64,000 nucleotides of DNA, from contig NZ_CP030862.1 of assembly GCF_003325375.1 (NCBI RefSeq), positions 5,895,501 through 5,959,500 on the forward strand. Reading direction: 5' to 3'. A model generated the notes under the pieces. The model was not told the DNA's origin. It searched no databases and was given only the letters and a program-made list of their open reading frames with translations. Source of the DNA: Streptomyces globosus (lineage in GTDB: Bacteria > Actinomycetota > Actinomycetes > Streptomycetales > Streptomycetaceae). Within the stretch, counting starts at the first letter, position 1. Each line of letters begins with the position of its first letter. The position numbers were made by a program, and so were the translations under genes. This document shows, piece after piece, positions 59,273 through 64,000 of the stretch.

Positions 59273-60427
59273 TCATGCCGTACGGCCGAACAGCGGCGCC
59301 AGGGCCAGTTCCGCCGCGCCCTCCGCCACGCCCGCGCGGGCGGTTGCGACCTCGGGGGCGGGGCCGCCGAAGGCACGGGCGGCCAGGGCTCGCCGGACTC
59401 CCGCCGTGAACACCTCCGGCGCCTGCTCCACCACCCGTCCGCCCAGCCACACCCGGTCGGCGTCGAGCAGGGCGACGGCGTTCGCGGCGCCCTCGCCGAG
59501 GATCCGGGCCGCCTCGGGCAGGTCCCCGCGGGCCACGGCCGCCAGGCACAGCACCTCGGCACAGCCGCGGCCGCCGCAGCGGCAGGGCGGCCCGTCGAGC
59601 AGCAGCACCTGGTGCCCGAACTCCCCCGCGGCGGACCGGGGCCCGCGGTGGACCTCGCCGCCGAGCCGGATGCCCGCGCCGAGGCCGGTGCCGAGGTGCA
59701 GGTAGAGGGAGGTTCCGGAGTCGGGGCCGGAGGCGGCGGCGCCCGCGTTGGTGTCCTTGTCCAGCACCACGGGCGGGCCCCAGCGCCGGCTTCCGTCCCC
59801 GTCTCCGTCTCCGTCTCCGTTCCCGGGCCGCAGCCGGTCCGCGACGGCCTGCCTCAGCGGGTGCCCCTCCCACTGCGGGTGGCCCGTGACCCGCCCCATC
59901 ACGCCGGTGCGCCAGTCGAGCGGCCCCGGCGCGGCGAGCCCGACGCCGGCGAGGGCCTGCGCCCCGGCGGGTCCGGCCAGCCGGTGGACGGCGCGGGCGA
60001 CGGCGGCGGCGACCGCGTCCGGGCCGGCCGCGAAGTCCAGGGGGGTGCGGAGCCGGTCGACGACGGTGCCCGCCAGGTCGACCCGTACGGCATGGAGTTC
60101 GTCCCGGTCGGCGTGCACGCCGACCGCGTGCCGGGCGTCCGCGGCGAGCCGCAGCAGGGTGCGCGGCTTGCCGCCGGTGGAGGCGCCGCGGCCGGCGTCC
60201 GCGACGAAGCCCTCGGCGCGCAGCCGGGCCGTGATCTTGCTGACGGCCTGCGGGGTGAGGCCCGTACGGGAGGCCAGGTCGGCGCGGCCGAGGCCGGCGG
60301 GGCCGGCGGCGCGGAGGAGGCCGAGGACGAGGGCGTCGTTGTGGCCGCGGAGGGCGCCCAGGTTCGCGCCGGGCAGGTTCCGGCTGGTCCTGCTGGTGTC
60401 GGTCGGGGTGACGCTGCCTCGTTCCAC
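59273..60427 (-). CDS. ROK-family repressor
   Basis: The 384-residue protein has an N-terminal winged helix (GLGRADLASRTGLTPQAVSK). The ROK sugar-kinase-like domain contains AGVGLAAPGPLDW, LYLHLGTGLGAGIRLGGEV, and the zinc-binding Cys-x-Cys-G-x2-Gly-Cys-x-Glu (PCRCGGRGCAEVLC). A (GlyAsp)4Gly tract is encoded by a hexanucleotide repeat. It starts at GTG 60427 with no ribosome-binding site. TTGCCT and GACAAT, 16 bases apart, end 6 bases before the start, so the mRNA may be leaderless. It probably represses itself and the divergent oxidoreductase via 60454-60474. Confidence 0.9.
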   Translation of the reverse strand: MERGSVTPTDTSRTSRNLPGANLGALRGHNDALVLGLLRAAGPAGLGRADLASRTGLTPQAVSKITARLRAEGFVADAGRGASTGGKPRTLLRLAADARHAVGVHADRDELHAVRVDLAGTVVDRLRTPLDFAAGPDAVAAAVARAVHRLAGPAGAQALAGVGLAAPGPLDWRTGVMGRVTGHPQWEGHPLRQAVADRLRPGNGDGDGDGDGSRRWGPPVVLDKDTNAGAAASGPDSGTSLYLHLGTGLGAGIRLGGEVHRGPRSAAGEFGHQVLLLDGPPCRCGGRGCAEVLCLAAVARGDLPEAARILGEGAANAVALLDADRVWLGGRVVEQAPEVFTAGVRRALAARAFGGPAPEVATARAGVAEGAAELALAPLFGRTA

Positions 60428-60453
60428 CAGGCCATTGTCCCCCTTCCTTGCAC

Positions 60454-60474
60454 TTAGGCAACACTGTTGCCAAA
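60454..60474. promoter_or_regulatory. Operator between ROK and oxidoreductase genes
   Basis: TTAGGCAAC-ACT-GTTGCCAAA is a 9-bp inverted repeat with one mismatch and a 3-base spacer. On the plus strand it lies between TTGCAC (60448-60453) and CAAAGT (60471-60476), a promoter ending 7 bases before the oxidoreductase ATG. On the minus strand it covers the -35 of the ROK gene. Binding would block both. Confidence 0.75.
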
Positions 60475-60483
60475 GTGGACGGC

Positions 60484-61629
60484 ATGAACGCCACCGCCCC
60501 GGACTCCGCCCCCTCCCCCGCCCCCTCGTCCCCCGCCTCCCGCCACGCCGGCCGGGGGCCGCTCCGCGTCGGCCTCGTCGGCTACGGCCTCGCCGGGTCC
60601 GTCTTCCACGCCCCGCTGGTCGCCGCGGCCGAGGGGCTCGTCCTCGACACCGTCGTCACCTCCGATCCGGCGCGCCGGGCGCAGGCCGAGGAGGAGTACC
60701 CCGGTGTGCGGGTGACGGCGTCCGCCGAGGAGCTGTGGAGCGGCGGCAGCGCCGTCGACCTGGTCGTCGTCGCCTCCCCGAACAAGACGCACGTCCCGCT
60801 CGCGACGGCGGCGCTGTCCGCCGGCGTCCCCGTCGTCGTCGACAAGCCGCTCGCCGGGACGGCCGCGGAGGCCCGCGAGCTCGCCGGGCTCGCCGACCGG
60901 ACGGGCACGTTCCTGTCGGTGTTCCAGAACCGCCGCTGGGACAACGACTTCCTGACGGTGCGCCGCATCGTCGCAGACGGCGAACTGGGCGAGGTCCAGC
61001 GCTTCGAGTCCCGCTTCGAGCGGTGGCGCCCGCAGCTCAAGGGCGGCTGGCGCGAGTCCGGCGCGCCCGAGGAGATCGGCGGCCTGCTGTACGACCTGGG
61101 CAGCCACGTCGTGGACCAGGCGCTGGTCTTGTTCGGGCCGGCCGCCTCCGTGTACGCGGAGACGGACGTGCGCCGGCCGGGCGCCGAGGCGGACGACGAC
61201 ACGTTCATCGCGATCACGCACGAGAGCGGCGTCCGCTCGCACCTGTACGTCAGTGCGACCGCCGCGCAGCTCGGCCCGCGCTTCCGCGTCCTCGGCTCCC
61301 GCGCCGGGTACGTCAAGTACGGCCTGGACCCGCAGGAGGCCGCGCTGCGCGACGGCCACCGGCCCGGGAACACCGGCGCCCCGTGGGGTGTGGAGCCGGA
61401 GCACCTGTGGGGCCGGCTGGGGTCCGGGGAGTCCCCGGCGACCGGCGGCGGGACGCCGGTGCCGACACTGCCCGGCGACTACCCGGCGTACTACGCGGCC
61501 GTGGCGGCGGCGCTGCGCGACGGGGGGCCGGCGCCGGTGAGCGCGCACGAGGCGGCGCAGTGCCTGGCGGTGCTGGAGGCCGCGCGGGTCTCCTCCCGGG
61601 ACGGGGTGACCGTATCCTTCGAAAACTGA
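60484..61629 (+). CDS. Gfo/Idh/MocA-family oxidoreductase
   Basis: The 381-residue protein begins with a Pro/Ser/Ala tail, then the NAD(P) Rossmann fold VGLVGYGLAGSVFHAPLV. It has DLVVVASPNKTHVPLA, the catalytic-region VVDKPLAGTAAEA, and the C-terminal beta-sheet domain with GGLLYDLGSHVVDQALVLFG (family His/Asp). It probably oxidises a sugar or inositol derivative. It starts at ATG 60484, 7 bases after a candidate -10, so it may be translated leaderless. Divergence from a ROK repressor supports a sugar substrate. Confidence 0.92.
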   Translation: MNATAPDSAPSPAPSSPASRHAGRGPLRVGLVGYGLAGSVFHAPLVAAAEGLVLDTVVTSDPARRAQAEEEYPGVRVTASAEELWSGGSAVDLVVVASPNKTHVPLATAALSAGVPVVVDKPLAGTAAEARELAGLADRTGTFLSVFQNRRWDNDFLTVRRIVADGELGEVQRFESRFERWRPQLKGGWRESGAPEEIGGLLYDLGSHVVDQALVLFGPAASVYAETDVRRPGAEADDDTFIAITHESGVRSHLYVSATAAQLGPRFRVLGSRAGYVKYGLDPQEAALRDGHRPGNTGAPWGVEPEHLWGRLGSGESPATGGGTPVPTLPGDYPAYYAAVAAALRDGGPAPVSAHEAAQCLAVLEAARVSSRDGVTVSFEN

Positions 61630-61663
61630 AGATGATCACACGTGTGAAGAACGGACTGTTTCT

Positions 61664-62878
61664 GTGAAGCTGCCCCGGATCGCCTCGATCGTGGCGACGG
61701 CCGCGACGGCCGCGATGGCCCCGGCCGTCCTGATCGCCTCGCCGGCCTTCGCCGTCGGCGCCACGACCACGGCGCCGGGCCTGCCGGCGTCCCCGACCGC
61801 CCCCGACACCTCCCCGGGCACCGACGGCCCGACGGCGCCGAAGCCCGACGAGGACCCGCAGGCCGCGAAGGACCGGGCCGCGATCCAGGCCATCCTCGCG
61901 GATCCGGCGAGCGGGCGGGGCGTCCGCGAGGCCGCCGAGAAGGCGCTGAAGGGGACGGCCGCGGACCTGCGGCACTTCCTGGAAGTGGAGTGGGCCCGGG
62001 AGCAGTTGGAGGACGACCGGGTGCGCGTCGCGCAGATCGGGGAGGCCGGCGGCAAGGCGGTGCGCGCGGCGGCCGACAAGGCGCTGGACGCCAACACGCG
62101 CGAGGCCATCACGGAGTTCCTGCAGAACGGGCAGCACACCGCCCGTTTCGAGGACGACAAGGTCGAGCTGGTGAAGATGCTGAAGGGCGCCGGCCCGGGC
62201 ATCACCAAGGCGGTCAACAAGCTGCTGGACGGCGGGACGCGGGAGGAGGTCCGCGCGTTCGTCGCGACCGGGCAGCACACGGTCCGCGCCGAGGACGACC
62301 GGGGCGTGCTGCTGGGCGCGCTGAAGGACGCCGGGCCGAGCCTGAAGGCGGCCATCATCGCGCTGCTGGAGAAGAACCCCACCCCGGCGGAGCTGCGCAC
62401 CTTCGTCACGAGCACCCAGCACGAGCTGCGCGACGCCGACAACACCGCCCTGATCCGGGCCATGCTCGCCGATGCCGGGCCGGAGCTGAAGAAGGCCGCC
62501 AACGCCGCCCTGAAGGGAACGCCCGCGGACCGCGCCGAGTTCCTCGCGACCGGGCAGCACACGGCCCGCGACAAGGACAAGGCCGCGGGCGGCGGCAGCG
62601 GCGGCGGGGGCAAGGACGGCGGCGGCAAGGGCGGCTCCGACACCGGGAACGGCGCCGGCGCCGACGGCTCGGGCGCCGGCTCGGGTTCCGGCGGCGCGAA
62701 CGGCACGACGAGCAGCAGCAACAACGCCACGCCGGCCGGCGGCACGGGCCCGCTCGCGAGCACCGGCGCGAACGCCCAGCTCGCGGTCGCGGCAGGAGCC
62801 GGAGCCGCTGCCCTGGGCGCGGGCGCCGGCCTGCTGGTCGCCGCAAGCCGCCGCCGCGCCGCGGAAGCCGCGCGCTGA
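61664..62878 (+). CDS. ALF-repeat secreted protein with LASTG wall-sorting signal
   Basis: The 404-residue protein has a signal peptide (residues 1-30, ending SPAFA). About six helical repeats of 40-45 residues follow, marked by ITEFLQNGQHTARFEDDKVE, VRAFVATGQHTVRAEDDRG and RAEFLATGQHTARDKD. These are ALF repeats, a streptomycete family of unknown role. A Gly/Ser-rich spacer and PLASTG plus a hydrophobic stretch and SRRR complete a sortase signal. It starts at GTG 61664, 34 bases after the oxidoreductase stop. Confidence 0.88.
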   Translation: MKLPRIASIVATAATAAMAPAVLIASPAFAVGATTTAPGLPASPTAPDTSPGTDGPTAPKPDEDPQAAKDRAAIQAILADPASGRGVREAAEKALKGTAADLRHFLEVEWAREQLEDDRVRVAQIGEAGGKAVRAAADKALDANTREAITEFLQNGQHTARFEDDKVELVKMLKGAGPGITKAVNKLLDGGTREEVRAFVATGQHTVRAEDDRGVLLGALKDAGPSLKAAIIALLEKNPTPAELRTFVTSTQHELRDADNTALIRAMLADAGPELKKAANAALKGTPADRAEFLATGQHTARDKDKAAGGGSGGGGKDGGGKGGSDTGNGAGADGSGAGSGSGGANGTTSSSNNATPAGGTGPLASTGANAQLAVAAGAGAAALGAGAGLLVAASRRRAAEAAR

Positions 62879-62881
62879 CAC

Positions 62882-62964
62882 GGGCGCCCCGGCCCCCGGG
62901 CCCGGCCCGGGGGCCGGGGCCGGGGGCCGGGGCCGGGGGCCGGGGCCGGGGGCCGGGGCGCCCC
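62882..62964. repeat. GC-only tandem repeat and hairpin between convergent genes
   Basis: About four copies of a 13-bp unit GGGGGCCGGGGCC occupy 62909-62959. The outer sequences GGGCGCCCCGGCCCCC and its near-complement at the right end can fold together, so the block is probably a bidirectional terminator. Confidence 0.8.
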
Positions 62965-62978
62965 TGCGGCCTCGGGGG

Positions 62979-63836
62979 TCAGGCGTCCTTGAACTCCTGC
63001 CGCTGCCGCCCCAGCCCGTCGATCTCCAGCTCGACGACGTCGCCGGCCCGCAGGTACGGCTTCGGCTCCGGCCGGCCCATCGCCACGCCCCCCGGCGTGC
63101 CCGTGATGACCACGTCGCCGGGGTGCAGCGTCATGAACCGGCTCAGGTAGTGCACGACCTCGCCGACGGGGAAGATCTGGTCGGCGGTGGTGCCGTCCTG
63201 CCGGAGCTCCCCGTTCACCCACAGCCGGACGCCGAGGGCCTGCGGGTCCGGGATCTCGTCGGCGGTGGCGAGCCACGGGCCGACCGGGGTGAACGTCTCG
63301 CAGTTCTTGCCCTTGTCCCAGGTGCCGCCGCGCTCGATCTGGAACTCGCGCTCCGAGACGTCGTTGACGAGGACGTACCCGGCGACGTGCGCCAGGCCCT
63401 CCTCCGCGGACTCCAGGTACCGGGCGGTGCTGCCGATGACGACTCCGAGCTCGGCCTCCCAGTCCGTCTTCACGCTGCCGCGCGGAATCAGCACAGTGTC
63501 GTCGGGGCCGACGACCGTGTCGGCGGCCTTCAGGAACAGGATCGGCTCGGCCGGCGGCTCCGCCCCGATCTCGGCGGCGTGCCCGAAGTAGTTCAGCCCG
63601 ATACCCACGATCTTGCCGATGCGGCCCAGCGGGGCGCCGGTCCGCAGCCCCTCCGGGTCGAGCACCGGAAGGGACCCGGCCTCCACCGCGGCGCGCACCC
63701 GGGACAGGGCGCAGTCGTCGGCGAGGAGGGCGCCGTCCACGTCGGCGACCAGGCCGGACAGGTCGCGCAGGATCCCGTCCTGGTCGAGGACTGCGGGGCG
63801 CTCCGCCCCGACCGGTCCGACACGCAGCAGCTTCAT
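62979..63836 (-). CDS. Fumarylacetoacetate-hydrolase-family enzyme
   Basis: The 285-residue protein has an N-terminal cap (MKLLRVGPVGAERPAVL). The FAH catalytic domain has IVGIGLNYFGHAAE, LFLKAADTVVGPDD, metal-site DWEAELGVVIG, GYVLVNDVSERE and ITGTPGGVAMG. Members cleave acylpyruvates, or hydrate or decarboxylate dicarbonyl acids in aromatic breakdown. The exact reaction is not readable. I chose ATG 63836, with GGGAG 7 bases upstream, over an ATG two codons earlier. The 164 bases up to the window end show nothing further. Confidence 0.9.
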   Translation of the reverse strand: MKLLRVGPVGAERPAVLDQDGILRDLSGLVADVDGALLADDCALSRVRAAVEAGSLPVLDPEGLRTGAPLGRIGKIVGIGLNYFGHAAEIGAEPPAEPILFLKAADTVVGPDDTVLIPRGSVKTDWEAELGVVIGSTARYLESAEEGLAHVAGYVLVNDVSEREFQIERGGTWDKGKNCETFTPVGPWLATADEIPDPQALGVRLWVNGELRQDGTTADQIFPVGEVVHYLSRFMTLHPGDVVITGTPGGVAMGRPEPKPYLRAGDVVELEIDGLGRQRQEFKDA

Positions 63837-64000
63837 GGGCATTCTCCCGTGGTCGTGGGTGGTCGGCCCATGGGCGTGCCCCGGGCCGGACGATGGGGTG
63901 CGGCCATCGGAGGATTGGTCGATCCTCCAAGAACCCCGTTCCGCCCGCAAGCCCCTGTTCACGGACTGGAACGCCGCCCCGCCGCCCGGGCGCCTTCAGG

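Overview
The window is chromosomal DNA of a streptomycete. G+C is very high, third codon positions are almost all G or C, and the order liu operon - desferrioxamine genes - GH20 hexosaminidase - glmS - adpA - ornA is the one I know from the Streptomyces coelicolor core chromosome (around SCO2776 to SCO2793). I see no integrase, transposase, prophage, CRISPR array or secondary-metabolite megasynthase.

Layout. (1) 1-6.5 kb: a TetR regulator diverges from a four-gene leucine/isovalerate operon (methylcrotonyl-CoA carboxylase beta and alpha, HMG-CoA lyase, acyl-CoA dehydrogenase), with twin palindromes between them. (2) 6.5-14.4 kb: desEFABCD for hydroxamate siderophore uptake and synthesis. An iron box precedes desE and a perfect one precedes desA. 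(3) 14.4-23.6 kb: N-acetylhexosaminidase, a DUF4429/SHOCT protein, a small conserved protein, GlmS, an acetate-type transporter, a universal stress protein, a small membrane protein, the developmental regulator AdpA (here without a TTA codon) and oligoribonuclease. (4) 23.7-31.3 kb: tRNA-His, a DsbB-like/DUF5993 pair, an OmpR-type two-component system, a spermidine-synthase-like protein, an NsdA-like TPR regulator and a histidine phosphatase.

(5) 31.4-37.6 kb: a PAP2 enzyme, then three overlapping genes that I consider the most interesting system here. They encode a Cys-rich PD-(D/E)XK nuclease, an unrecognised 524-residue protein, and an SF1 (UPF1/Dna2-type) helicase. Their order resembles a Dna2 polypeptide split into separate genes. 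A 75-bp direct repeat duplicates the end of the helicase gene just downstream. (6) 37.6-48.4 kb: the first two of three tRNA-Lys(CTT) genes in the window, an M6 protease, a PAS-GGDEF-EAL protein, two paralogous HTH-membrane proteins, and a chitin-degradation pair (GH18 chitinase, AA10 LPMO) with DasR-like inverted repeats. (7) 48.8-64 kb: an SPFH protein with a huge Pro/Ala-rich N-terminus coupled to a cell-wall amidase-like protein, the third tRNA-Lys gene, a class F sortase, three proteins with sorting-signal-like C-termini, a NagD-type phosphatase, a secreted phosphodiesterase, a divergent ROK repressor/oxidoreductase pair, and a fumarylacetoacetase-family enzyme.

Themes: iron acquisition, chitin and GlcNAc turnover feeding amino-sugar metabolism, developmental and nucleotide-second-messenger control (AdpA, OrnA, GGDEF/EAL), and cell-envelope proteins. 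Functions are read from motifs and family memory. No database search was possible, so starts and domain limits are judgements.
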